This document shows, piece by piece, positions 8,601 through 17,084 of a DNA stretch of 64,000 bases. This DNA is from Clostridiales bacterium. GTDB lineage: Bacteria > Bacillota > Clostridia > Oscillospirales > Acutalibacteraceae. The first letter of the stretch is position 1; each line of letters begins with the position of its first letter. Both the position numbers and the translations under genes were made by a program. Where the stretch lies: NCBI GenBank assembly GCA_024690965.1, contig JAILOG010000002.1, positions 1 through 64,000 on the forward strand, given 5' to 3'. Under the pieces are notes generated by a model. The model was not told the DNA's origin. It made no database searches and saw nothing but the letters and a program-made list of their open reading frames with translations.

Positions 8601-9155
8601 ATGAATGTTTACGATTTTGACAACACTGTTTACAAAGGCGACAGCACCTTTGATTTTTATGTTTTTTGTCTGAAAAGGCATAAAGAGATAAAGCGGTTGT
8701 TTCCGTCGTTAACGCGGGATTTTATACGCTGGAAATTAAAAAAGACGGATAAAACCGAATTCAAACAAAATATGTTTTCCTTTTTAAAATATATAGATTT
8801 AGAAAAAGATTTAAAAGATTTTTGGAAATTTCACACAAAAAACATAAAACTGTGGTATTATATTAAACATCGTGATGATGATGTGATTATAAGTGCGTCT
8901 CCGCGGTTTTTACTTGAACCTGTGTGTGAGATACTCGGCGTAAAGTATCTTATTTGTTCTGAGGTTGACCCGAAAACGGGAGAATACACAGGTAAAAACT
9001 GCAGCGAAGAAGAAAAAGTGAGACGTTTTAAGGAAATTTTCCCGAACGGAACAATAGACGAATTTTATTCAGACTCAAAAAACGATATGCCTCTTGTGTT
9101 GCTTGCGAAAAGGTCCAACAGAATAAAAGGCGATAAGTTTTTAAGCTGGAAGTGA
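8601..9155 (+). CDS. HAD-family (PSP-like) phosphatase
   Basis: A 184-residue haloacid-dehalogenase-superfamily hydrolase of the HAD-IB/phosphoserine-phosphatase-like type. The catalytic DFDNT is at residues 5-9 (nucleophile Asp5, acid/base Asp7), with a helical cap, the Ser motif VIISASP near residue 98, and the C-terminal acidic motif YSDSKNDMPL. The substrate cannot be read from the sequence. Its stop codon lies inside the ribosome binding site of ruvX, so translation may be coupled. Confidence 0.88.
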   Translation: MNVYDFDNTVYKGDSTFDFYVFCLKRHKEIKRLFPSLTRDFIRWKLKKTDKTEFKQNMFSFLKYIDLEKDLKDFWKFHTKNIKLWYYIKHRDDDVIISASPRFLLEPVCEILGVKYLICSEVDPKTGEYTGKNCSEEEKVRRFKEIFPNGTIDEFYSDSKNDMPLVLLAKRSNRIKGDKFLSWK

Positions 9156-9159
9156 TTTT

Positions 9160-9582
9160 TTGATTATAATGGCTGTGGATTACGGCAAAGCCCGTACGGG
9201 GATAGCCGTTTGCGACAAAAGCGAAATGCTTGCTTCGCCTGTTTGCACCGTAAAAGAATATAATACGGATATTCTGGTGAAAAAAATATGCGAGATTGCA
9301 CTTGAGCGTAAGTGCGAAATGATTGTTGTTGGTCTGCCGCGCAATATGGATGGCACAGAGGGCGAAAGCGCCGAAAACGCAAGACAGCTTGCAGGATCAA
9401 TAGAGGAACTGTCTGGAATTAAGACGGTAATGTATGACGAGCGCTGTACCACGATAACAGCTCATAATTTTTTAAATGATGTGGATGCGCGCGGCAAAAA
9501 GCGTAAAAATATAGTGGATACCCTCGCGGCAACTATTATTCTACAGGATTTTTTGAATTACAAAAAGAACAACGGCATATAA
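9160..9582 (+). CDS. ruvX: Putative pre-16S rRNA nuclease / Holliday junction resolvase-like RuvX (YqgF)
   Basis: A 140-residue RNase-H-fold protein of the YqgF family, implicated in 16S rRNA 5'-end maturation and originally proposed as a Holliday junction resolvase. It has AVDYGKARTG at the N terminus, VGLPRNMDGTEG in the middle, the DERCTT motif, and a final Asp in KNIVDTLAA. TTG at 9160 fits GGAAG, which ends about 8 nt upstream; ATG at 9169 would be 17 nt away, so TTG is preferred. It lies between the HAD gene and bioY. Confidence 0.92.
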   Translation: MIIMAVDYGKARTGIAVCDKSEMLASPVCTVKEYNTDILVKKICEIALERKCEMIVVGLPRNMDGTEGESAENARQLAGSIEELSGIKTVMYDERCTTITAHNFLNDVDARGKKRKNIVDTLAATIILQDFLNYKKNNGI

Positions 9583-9598
9583 AAAAGGAGTTTGCACA

Positions 9599-10150
9599 AT
9601 GCAGCAAATTAACACACGCACCTTTGATATGATAAAGATATCTATGATGACAGCTGTTGTTTGCGCGTGTTCAATAATCACGGTAAGCATTGGCCCCGTG
9701 CCGATAAATATGGCATTGCTCGGTATATTTTTGTCGGTTGGCTTACTTGGTATGTTCAAAGGCTTTTTAAGCGTTTTGCTGTTTATTGCGCTCGGAGCAT
9801 TCGGATTGCCTGTGTTTGCAGGCTTAAAAGGAGGCTTTTCGGTGCTTGCGGGTCCTACGGGCGGTTATATTACGGGATATCTTCTTGTGGCTGCCGTTGC
9901 AGGCTTGGGGATAAAGCTTTTTAAGAACAGAGAAGTAATAATAGTTCTGTTTATGACAGCGGGACTTTTGATTTGCTATTTATTCGGAACGGCGTGGTTT
10001 GTTATATCAACAAATTCAAACGTATCATACGCGCTCGGTGTGTGTGTTGTTCCGTTTGTACCGTTTGACGCTGTAAAGATAATTGTTTCCAGATTAGTAT
10101 GCAGACAGATTTTTAAAAATAGATATATTCGTGGTTTTTTGGAGGTATAA
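9599..10150 (+). CDS. bioY: Biotin ECF transporter S component BioY
   Basis: A 183-residue membrane protein with six predicted helices. The BioY signature GLPVFAGLKGGFSVLAGP followed by TGGYITGY is present; this region forms the biotin-binding pocket. It imports biotin with shared EcfAA'T components or alone at high expression. GGAG lies 9 nt upstream of the ATG. No biotin synthesis genes are nearby, which fits biotin scavenging. The dockerin-nuclease gene starts 4 nt after its stop codon. Confidence 0.94.
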   Translation: MQQINTRTFDMIKISMMTAVVCACSIITVSIGPVPINMALLGIFLSVGLLGMFKGFLSVLLFIALGAFGLPVFAGLKGGFSVLAGPTGGYITGYLLVAAVAGLGIKLFKNREVIIVLFMTAGLLICYLFGTAWFVISTNSNVSYALGVCVVPFVPFDAVKIIVSRLVCRQIFKNRYIRGFLEV

Positions 10151-10154
10151 GCTT

Positions 10155-12230
10155 ATGAAAAACAAAAGAGCGTTTGGTTTTAAAGCTGTTTTATCCTTGA
10201 TAATCGCAATTGTGTTAATCATCGGAACAATACCGTTAGGTGTGCGTTCCGCAAATGCCGCTGCGATGAACTATAACGACGGCACAAGGCATAAAGTGTG
10301 CGGTGATTTCAGTATAGCCGCGGATAATTACTACAGCGGAGCTTATTCTTTCGATACCATAAAATCCCAAAAGGGCGACAGCTCAAATAATTCGCTCACG
10401 GCTATGCATTCTGAGATTTATGATACCTTGTATACGCTTATGAGCGATACCCAGACATATTATCCTAAATACGGAGGTTACACAAGAAACAGCCTTGCGT
10501 ATTATTGGCAGTTTACAGATGCGAGCGAAGGCAAAGAGGGCTATTGGTATTTTTACTCCGACGTGAAAAATACCGAGTTTAATGCCACGATGAACAGAGA
10601 GCACGTGTGGGCAAAGAGCAATGCCTCGTTTTATCAAAAGAACGGCGGATCCGATCTGCACCATTTGCGTCCGACTATTAGTTATGTTAATTCGTCGCGT
10701 AACAACTACACTTTTGCCAATGTAAAAGGAAAGATAAGCGATTATAACACACAAAAAGTAGACGGAAAAGACGTAATTTGGTACAGTAAGTCGCTTAATA
10801 AAGTGGAGGTCGCTGATGATATAAAGGGTGACGTTGCCAGAATATTGCTTTATGTTTATGTAAGATGGCAGCAACCGAACCTTTTCAGCTTTGTTAACCA
10901 ATCTGATTTGCCGCCGCTTGATTCCGATGACACACAAAATGACGGTAAGCCCGTAATTGAAAGTTTGGATACGCTTCTTGAGTGGATGCACAACGACCCC
11001 GTAGATACATGGGAGATGTCCCGCAATGACCTTGTTCAGGAAGTGCAGGGCAACCGAAACGTATTCATAGATTACCCCGAGTTTGCATGGATGTTATTTA
11101 ATAAAAATATACCTAACGATATGGATACCCCCTCGGGATATGCCCGTACCTGCGAGAATTTTGACTCCGATTGCGAGCATGAATACTTTAACGTAATGCA
11201 AAACCCCACCTGCACAGAGGACGGTTTTATTAAATATGAATGTAAGTATTGCGGCTATTCTTATGTAGAGAAATTTATGGCAAAAGGTCACAACTGGGAG
11301 TGCGTAGACAAAGAAAACCATATTTACCGCTGCAAGACCTGCAAAGAACACAGGATAATACATTTGGCAGATTCCATAAATAAGATAAATGACGGAGATT
11401 TGGTCGTTATTTATTGTGATGAAGCAGATAAAGTGATGGGATGCACACCCACGGGCAACGGTAAATTGGAAGATATCAGTCCTGAATTTTCAAACAGCAA
11501 AGAGATGATTATTAACGACAGAATGGCAATACTGACCGTTGTGGATAACGAAGACGGAACCTTTAGCTTTGTGTGCAACGATAGATACCTCTCCTGCCCG
11601 CCTAACGGCAACGGCGCGTTTTTCACAGATGAAAACAACGATTATTGTAAGTGGACTTTGGTTAATGTACATGGCGGAAAGTATATCAAAAACGTTGCGG
11701 CTGCCTACGGTGAAGGCGAAAATAAATATACACAGTATTTGCAGTGCTATGACAACTTTACAGTGTACGGTATGCAAAATGACGACAAAGAGCTGTTCGT
11801 TATGCAGTTCTATCTTGTTTCAAGCAAAGAGCATTGCAAAGAGGGCGAACACGTATTTGAATATATAACTAACCTTGACGGTACGCACACGATGGTCTGC
11901 ACGCTTTGCGGATATTCTCAAAGTGCCGAGTGCGAATATAAAGATAATGTTTGCGTATATTGCGGATATGAAAACAGTAACAATAACGGACCTGCACAGA
12001 CAACATCCGACGCGGAAGGACTGTACGGCGATGTTAATTGCGACAAGGTCGTTGATATGAGCGATGTTACGACATTGCAAAAAATACTCGCAAAGCTTGC
12101 AAGCTATGAAAGCTACGGAAAAATGTCGAGCATTAATTCGGATTGCTCGCACGACGGCGTTGTAACGATGCTTGATGTCACCTTTATACAAAAATATTTG
12201 GCGCATTTGATAGATAGCCTGAGTGCGTGA
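10155..12230 (+). CDS. Secreted endonuclease I family nuclease with C-terminal dockerin
   Basis: A 691-residue exported protein. Residues 1-38 form a signal peptide ending near SANA. Residues about 45-330 are an endonuclease I (EndA/NucM) domain with the catalytic REHVW (His150) and the metal-site DLHHLRPT (His169/170). Residues about 345-400 and again near 565-610 hold Cys-pair modules of the type PTCTEDG...C..CGYSY, common in secreted gut Firmicute proteins. The last 66 residues (from about 625) are a two-repeat type I dockerin with Ca-loop motifs DVNCDKVVDMSD and DCSHDGVVTMLD. GGAGG precedes the ATG at 10155; an in-frame upstream ATG at 10131 overlaps bioY and is unlikely. The predicted role is degradation of extracellular nucleic acid while docked to a cohesin. 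Confidence 0.88.
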   Translation: MKNKRAFGFKAVLSLIIAIVLIIGTIPLGVRSANAAAMNYNDGTRHKVCGDFSIAADNYYSGAYSFDTIKSQKGDSSNNSLTAMHSEIYDTLYTLMSDTQTYYPKYGGYTRNSLAYYWQFTDASEGKEGYWYFYSDVKNTEFNATMNREHVWAKSNASFYQKNGGSDLHHLRPTISYVNSSRNNYTFANVKGKISDYNTQKVDGKDVIWYSKSLNKVEVADDIKGDVARILLYVYVRWQQPNLFSFVNQSDLPPLDSDDTQNDGKPVIESLDTLLEWMHNDPVDTWEMSRNDLVQEVQGNRNVFIDYPEFAWMLFNKNIPNDMDTPSGYARTCENFDSDCEHEYFNVMQNPTCTEDGFIKYECKYCGYSYVEKFMAKGHNWECVDKENHIYRCKTCKEHRIIHLADSINKINDGDLVVIYCDEADKVMGCTPTGNGKLEDISPEFSNSKEMIINDRMAILTVVDNEDGTFSFVCNDRYLSCPPNGNGAFFTDENNDYCKWTLVNVHGGKYIKNVAAAYGEGENKYTQYLQCYDNFTVYGMQNDDKELFVMQFYLVSSKEHCKEGEHVFEYITNLDGTHTMVCTLCGYSQSAECEYKDNVCVYCGYENSNNNGPAQTTSDAEGLYGDVNCDKVVDMSDVTTLQKILAKLASYESYGKMSSINSDCSHDGVVTMLDVTFIQKYLAHLIDSLSA

Positions 12231-12314
12231 TTTGCTTTTCAGGGCCTACATTAATCGAAAATTATGTTATTTGCTTCATTAAAGGCTAAATTTTGCATTT
12301 TTTTCGTAAAACTA

Positions 12315-12343
12315 TTGAAATCCCGGTATTTTTTGAGTAAAAT
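12315..12343 (+). promoter_or_regulatory. Promoter of the CdaR/PucR-type regulator gene
   Basis: TTGAAA (12315-12320), 17-nt spacer, TAAAAT (12338-12343), 55 nt before the start codon. The rest of the 167-nt gap after the nuclease gene shows no convincing terminator. Confidence 0.6.
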
Positions 12344-12397
12344 AATTATGCGTTTTTCCTAATTGATCACGATAACATTTAAAAGTGAGGGTTATTT

Positions 12398-13486
12398 ATG
12401 TCAAACAGAATGTTTCAGGGTATAGTAAACCAACTAAGTGAGACAGTAAGCAAAACTATAGGCGTTATCGATGAAACCTCAGTTGTTATAGCCTGTAGCG
12501 ATCTCAGCAGAATAGGAGAGGTTGTAGACGGTGTGCCGGCAGAATTCTATTCCGACAGCTCGTTCCTTGTTATAAATTCGGAAACATTTTACCCCATTGA
12601 AGGAGCAACGGGACATGCCGAGTTCGGTATTTTTGTACAGGGCGGAGATGCTGAAACTGAGAAGCTCGCGCATATACTTGCCATATCATTCAAAAACATA
12701 AAACAATACTATGACGAAAAATATGATAAAGGCAATTTTATTAAAAACGTAATAATGGACAACATTTTGCCGGGTGACATATATCTTAAATCAAGAGAGC
12801 TCAGGTTCAAGTCTGAAGCAAGCCGTGTTTGTATGCTCGTTAAAATAACATCAAGAACAGACGTTTCTGTTTACGATGTTATACAAAACCTGTTCCCGGA
12901 TAAAACAAAAGATTTTGTTATAAGCCTTAACGAAACCAGCATAGCTCTTGTCAAAGAGGTCAAGCCGAATGTTGTTTCGGCAGATCTGGAAAAGCTGGCA
13001 AGCTCAATTGTGGATACACTTTCAAGCGAGTTTTACACCCACTGCATCGTGGGAATTGGCACTGTTGTTTCGGGAATAAAAGATTTGGCACGCTCCTTTA
13101 AAGAGGCTCAAATAGCCCTTGAGGTAAGCAAGGTGTTCGATACCGAAAAAACAGTTGCAAATTATGATAATCTCGGTATTGCGAGACTTATATATCAGTT
13201 GCCTACAACACTTTGCGATATGTTCCTGCAAGAGGTATTTAAAAGAGGCTCAATAGAATCGCTTGATCAGGAAACGCTGTTTACTATACAAAGATTCTTT
13301 GAAAACAATCTTAACGTTTCGGAAACATCGCGTAAGTTGTTTATTCACAGAAATACCCTCGTTTACAGACTGGAAAAGATCAAAAAGATCACTGGTCTCG
13401 ATTTAAGAGAATTTGAAGACGCTATCGTATTTAAGGTAGCATTAATGGTTAAAAAATACTTAACATCTTCACCCATGAAATATTAA
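12398..13486 (+). CDS. CdaR/PucR-family transcriptional regulator
   Basis: A 362-residue protein. The C-terminal 60 residues match the PucR-type HTH (FFENNLNVSETSRKLFIHRN followed by TLVYRLEKIKKITG). The middle (about 125-280) resembles the GGDEF-like sensory domain of CdaR-type regulators, and the N-terminal 120 residues may bind a small molecule. Such proteins control use of sugar diacids, purines or amino acids, but the neighbours (ftsEX downstream) do not suggest an effector. It has its own promoter and terminator. Confidence 0.88.
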   Translation: MSNRMFQGIVNQLSETVSKTIGVIDETSVVIACSDLSRIGEVVDGVPAEFYSDSSFLVINSETFYPIEGATGHAEFGIFVQGGDAETEKLAHILAISFKNIKQYYDEKYDKGNFIKNVIMDNILPGDIYLKSRELRFKSEASRVCMLVKITSRTDVSVYDVIQNLFPDKTKDFVISLNETSIALVKEVKPNVVSADLEKLASSIVDTLSSEFYTHCIVGIGTVVSGIKDLARSFKEAQIALEVSKVFDTEKTVANYDNLGIARLIYQLPTTLCDMFLQEVFKRGSIESLDQETLFTIQRFFENNLNVSETSRKLFIHRNTLVYRLEKIKKITGLDLREFEDAIVFKVALMVKKYLTSSPMKY

Positions 13487-13504
13487 TTCAAATATTTTAA
13501 TATC

Positions 13505-13565
13505 CAAAGGAAGTGTGACAGTGCAATGTATATTGTCTGCTTACATTTCCTTTGATTATTTTAGA
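13505..13565 (+). terminator. Probable terminator after the CdaR/PucR-type gene
   Basis: A 12-bp stem pairs 13505-13516 with 13543-13554 (one G-U pair) and is followed by a T-rich stretch. Confidence 0.6.
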
Positions 13566-13614
13566 TTTGCATTGTTTTGCCTCTTTTTTGTATTTGGCAG
13601 AAAGGACAGTATAA

Positions 13615-14304
13615 ATGATACAATTTAATGACGTTTCAAAAACCTACGAAACAAATGTAAGTGAATCGCACGCTCTAAAAAATGTTAATCTTACAATAAA
13701 CGATAAAGAATTTGTTTTTATACTCGGAGCCTCGGGCGCGGGAAAAAGTACATTTTTAAAGCTTATTATGCGAGAAGAGATACCCACTAAGGGAGATATT
13801 ATAGTTGACGGAAAAAGTCTTGCGAAAATGCCGCGCAGAAAAGTGCCTTATTTGCGCAGAAGAATGGGCATCGTTTTTCAGGATTTCAGATTAATAGAAA
13901 AAATGACGGTATTTGATAACGTGGCCTTTGCAATGAGAGTAATAGGCTCACCGTCGAAAAAAATTAAAAAGAGAGTGCTCTATGTGCTTGACCTTGTAGG
14001 ACTTAAACACAAGGCAGCAAGTTTTCCGAGCGAGCTTTCCGGTGGCGAAAAGCAGCGTGTAAGCTTGGCGCGAGCCTTGGTTAATGCTCCCAATATAATT
14101 ATAGCCGATGAGCCTACCGGTAATATTGACCCTGAAATGTCAATAGAAATTATGACCTTGCTTTCCGAGATCAACAAAAACGGTACAACGGTGCTTGTGG
14201 TTACTCACGAGCATGAGCTTGTGCAGCAGTTCGGCGGCAGAGTTATAGTGCTTGACGACGGCTCTGTTGTAAGCGACAGCGGTAATTTGGGAGGTGCGGT
14301 ATGA
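13615..14304 (+). CDS. ftsE: Cell division ATP-binding protein FtsE
   Basis: A 229-residue ABC ATPase. Walker A is GASGAGKST near residue 40, the Q-loop is in FQDFRL, the signature LSGGEKQR near residue 142, and Walker B IIADEPTG near residue 160. The FtsE-specific order and the 4-nt overlap with ftsX identify it. In Firmicutes FtsEX transmits ATP hydrolysis to a periplasmic-side peptidoglycan hydrolase for septation or elongation. Start ATG with AAAGGA upstream. Confidence 0.96.
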   Translation: MIQFNDVSKTYETNVSESHALKNVNLTINDKEFVFILGASGAGKSTFLKLIMREEIPTKGDIIVDGKSLAKMPRRKVPYLRRRMGIVFQDFRLIEKMTVFDNVAFAMRVIGSPSKKIKKRVLYVLDLVGLKHKAASFPSELSGGEKQRVSLARALVNAPNIIIADEPTGNIDPEMSIEIMTLLSEINKNGTTVLVVTHEHELVQQFGGRVIVLDDGSVVSDSGNLGGAV

Positions 14305-15209
14305 AGCTCAGCGGATGCGGATATCTTATAAAAGAAGGCTTGAAAAGCATATGGCACAACCGCGCAATGTCTATTGCCTCGGTAGGCGTTTTGGTGTCGT
14401 GTCTGGTACTTACGGGCGCTGCTATGGTAGTGTCTTATAATGTGTCCGCCATTGTTACAAAGGTAGGCGCAGACAATATGGTAAACGTTTATCTTGAAGA
14501 TGACATAAGCGAGGTTCAGGCTGTTATTGAAATAGGACCTAAAATAAGAGAAATACCGAATGTTTCCGACGCTTTGTTTGTATCAAAGGAAGAAGCTATT
14601 GCAGATTATAAAGACGAGCTCGGTCAGTGGTATGACGAAATGACAGGAGAGGGTAACCCCTTACCCAACGCGTACAAGGTTACTATGAGCGATCTTTCTC
14701 TTTATGATGATACTGTGCAGCAGCTTTCGCAAATTGACGGAATACAGAAAATAAGCGATCGCAGAGATATTGCGTCTAAGCTTACAAGTCTTAACAACCT
14801 TGTTACGGTAATAGGATTTTGGCTTGTTGTGGTTTTAGGCGTCGTTTCGCTGTTTATCGTTTCAAATACAATAAGAATAACAATGTACAGCCGAAGATTT
14901 GAGATAAGTATTATGAAATCGGTAGGCGCAACAAACACATTTGTAAGAATACCGTTCTTTATTGAAGGTATGACACTGGGCTTTATTGCGGGAATTATTA
15001 CCTCACTTATTCTATTCTTTATATACGAAGGCGTTGCCGCGGTTATTGTAAATGTCGCGGAATATCTTGTAGCTATTCCTTACGACACATTTATGTTGCC
15101 GATATCTGCGATATTTATTGCGTCGGGAATGATAGTCGGAGCGCTTGGCAGCTTGATATCAATGCACAAATACCTGAAAATCGAAGGCGGAGAGACATTA
15201 GGCTGGTAA
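14301..15209 (+). CDS. ftsX: Cell division permease-like protein FtsX
   Basis: A 302-residue protein with four transmembrane segments. Helix 1 is at about residues 25-48. A large extracytoplasmic loop (about 50-170) is the expected contact for a murein hydrolase, and a FtsX/MacB-type C-terminal bundle follows. The ATG overlaps the ftsE stop by 4 nt. No PcsB- or CwlO-like hydrolase gene follows directly, so the hydrolase partner is encoded elsewhere. Confidence 0.95.
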   Translation: MKLSGCGYLIKEGLKSIWHNRAMSIASVGVLVSCLVLTGAAMVVSYNVSAIVTKVGADNMVNVYLEDDISEVQAVIEIGPKIREIPNVSDALFVSKEEAIADYKDELGQWYDEMTGEGNPLPNAYKVTMSDLSLYDDTVQQLSQIDGIQKISDRRDIASKLTSLNNLVTVIGFWLVVVLGVVSLFIVSNTIRITMYSRRFEISIMKSVGATNTFVRIPFFIEGMTLGFIAGIITSLILFFIYEGVAAVIVNVAEYLVAIPYDTFMLPISAIFIASGMIVGALGSLISMHKYLKIEGGETLGW

Positions 15210-15234
15210 AGCTGTGTGATTTGTTAATAAATAT

Positions 15235-15290
15235 GCGGCGTTGCTGTGTTTATAATAAATACGGCAGCACCGCTGTTGTGTTTTAAAATA
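15235..15290 (+). terminator. Terminator after ftsEX
   Basis: A 13-position stem pairs 15235-15247 with 15261-15273 (one mismatch, two G-U pairs) and is followed by a TG/T-rich tract. Confidence 0.6.
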
Positions 15291-15321
15291 TATTTAAAGA
15301 CCGGGAAAGGAAAAATGCAGT

Positions 15322-16329
15322 ATGGGTTTGGGATATTATCTTAATGTTTTTAAGCGTATGCGCTTTTCGAGAATATCGGACGCCGCAAATGTTGTTAAAA
15401 GAAAAACAGGAAAAAATAAGTTTTCAATATATTGCGATATGCTTGGGTGCGCGATAAAATACGGCGCGGGCCACAGCGATTATGTTCTTTTTGAATATTA
15501 CAATATGACCGCAAAAGAAAGAAAAACGTATATCGGCAGATTTAAAAACAAAAAGCTTTTACATATGCTTAACGATTATAACTACGGCGGATGCTTTGAA
15601 AGCAAACGCAAATTCGCCGAAAAATTTAAAGATTTCACTAAAAGAGATATTCTTGATATATCATCTGCAAACGAAGAACAGTTTTACGAATTTATCAAAG
15701 ATAAACAGTTTTTTTTGGCAAAGCCAGACGACGGTGAGTGCGGTCACGGAATAGAAAAACTTAACAAAGATGATTTTAAGACAGTAAAAGAGCTTTTTGA
15801 CTATTTAAAAGAAAACAAATTCGGGGTTTGTGAAGAAATAATCACCCAGCACGAGCATTTGAAAAGGCTTCATCCCGATTCTCTTAACTGTGTCAGGCTT
15901 TGCACGCTTTTGAAAGACGGAGAAGTGCATTTTCTTTACGGTCTGCTTAAGATGGGCAGCGACGGCGGCTTTGTGGATAACCTTGACCGCGGTGGAATAG
16001 CCTGCCATATAGATGTTGAAACGGGAAAGGTAATAAGCTACGGACACGACGGAAAATTTGAAACTCATAAAACACATCCTGTTACGGGAGTAGAGCTTAT
16101 GGGTTATGAAATACCGTATTATAACGAACTGAAAGAGATGATAAGAAAAGCCGCGCTTGTTGTGCCGCAAATAACATATATAGGGTGGGATGTGTGCGTT
16201 ATGCCAAACGGTCCCGCAATAGTAGAGGGTAACGATTATCCGGGTTACGATTTCCCGCAGATACCCGATGAGAACCTTCCGAGAATAGGTCTTATTCCCA
16301 AGTTTAAGCAATTGGGTATCATAATTTAA
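15322..16329 (+). CDS. ATP-grasp protein of the sugar-transfer-associated type
   Basis: A 335-residue protein. From residue 130 on it has an ATP-grasp fold: a Lys/Asp-containing ATP-binding strand (FLAKPDDGECGHGI), a second lysine region, and the metal site GWDVCVMPNGPAIVEGNDYP, whose Glu and Asn are typical Mg ligands. It resembles the ATPgrasp_ST group found near polysaccharide or teichoic-acid genes. The reaction is presumably ATP-dependent ligation of a carboxylate to an amine or thiol; the substrate is unknown. It stands alone here between terminator and promoter. Confidence 0.78.
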   Translation: MGLGYYLNVFKRMRFSRISDAANVVKRKTGKNKFSIYCDMLGCAIKYGAGHSDYVLFEYYNMTAKERKTYIGRFKNKKLLHMLNDYNYGGCFESKRKFAEKFKDFTKRDILDISSANEEQFYEFIKDKQFFLAKPDDGECGHGIEKLNKDDFKTVKELFDYLKENKFGVCEEIITQHEHLKRLHPDSLNCVRLCTLLKDGEVHFLYGLLKMGSDGGFVDNLDRGGIACHIDVETGKVISYGHDGKFETHKTHPVTGVELMGYEIPYYNELKEMIRKAALVVPQITYIGWDVCVMPNGPAIVEGNDYPGYDFPQIPDENLPRIGLIPKFKQLGIII

Positions 16330-16358
16330 TTGACTTTTTCGTTAAATTAAACTATAAT
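16330..16358 (+). promoter_or_regulatory. Promoter of the 16397 gene
   Basis: TTGACT (16330-16335), 17-nt spacer, TATAAT (16353-16358), immediately after the stop codon of the ATP-grasp gene. Confidence 0.8.
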
Positions 16359-16396
16359 CGAAATGATATTAGTATTCTTAGGCGGAGGTAACAAAA

Positions 16397-17038
16397 ATGG
16401 CAGAAATTAATGGTAAGAACAAAAAAATCGCGTTGCTGGGGTTTATTGTTTTTGCGGTGCTTGTTGCCGGTATAATCATCGGTGGGTCGGCGCTTGTAAA
16501 AAACGGTAATCTTGACGCGGACGCGTCTACCGCTGTGGCTGCGTTAAAGGCACAGCTGAACGATATAGCCGCACCAAAAACGGTTACGCTCGATTTAAAA
16601 AATGCTTTTGCTGTTGAAACAGATACCGATATTTCAACAAAGTATGCCGATTCGGACGATATAGCCGCAATAGCCGCGGCAGACAGCACCGAAGACGAAG
16701 ACAGTAAATCTGAAGATGCACTGAAGGCGCACAGCCTTGTTTATTTTGAATATTGTGTGGACGGCGAAAAAGAAATCAACAGGTTTTTAGCGTATATATG
16801 CGACGGTGACAAAATCGTTGTTGTAAATAACACAGCTGAAAACGGCACTGCTGTTACGGGCGACAAATCAGGCACAGTAAGCGCCGTTATAGAATACGGT
16901 AACACCGGTCTTGCCAATATAACGTATATAAACCTCACGCAGGACGGCAAGCCGCTTATTGATTATCCCGAAAACACACAGAGCTTTAAAAAGTGCGACG
17001 TTGCCGCATTAAACAGGCTTGTAAGCTTAGACAATTAA
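16397..17038 (+). CDS. Membrane-anchored protein of unknown function
   Basis: A 213-residue protein with a short basic N terminus, one transmembrane helix (about residues 10-30, rich in Gly/Ile/Val) and an extracytoplasmic domain of about 180 residues. That domain begins with an Ala/Asp-rich stretch and has an acidic Glu/Asp run near residues 97-105. No Cys-based lipobox is visible. It may be cotranscribed with the metallophosphoesterase gene 46 nt downstream, as no terminator separates them. The family is not recognised. Confidence 0.7.
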   Translation: MAEINGKNKKIALLGFIVFAVLVAGIIIGGSALVKNGNLDADASTAVAALKAQLNDIAAPKTVTLDLKNAFAVETDTDISTKYADSDDIAAIAAADSTEDEDSKSEDALKAHSLVYFEYCVDGEKEINRFLAYICDGDKIVVVNNTAENGTAVTGDKSGTVSAVIEYGNTGLANITYINLTQDGKPLIDYPENTQSFKKCDVAALNRLVSLDN

Positions 17039-17084
17039 TATGCTTTAATTGATATTTATTTTACGAAACGGAAGGTAAGGTTTT

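Noticed and set aside
12231-12314. Terminator after the dockerin-nuclease gene
   Set aside because: Only a weak, mismatched pairing (GCCT...AGGC) can be drawn before the T-run near 12298, so I did not call it.
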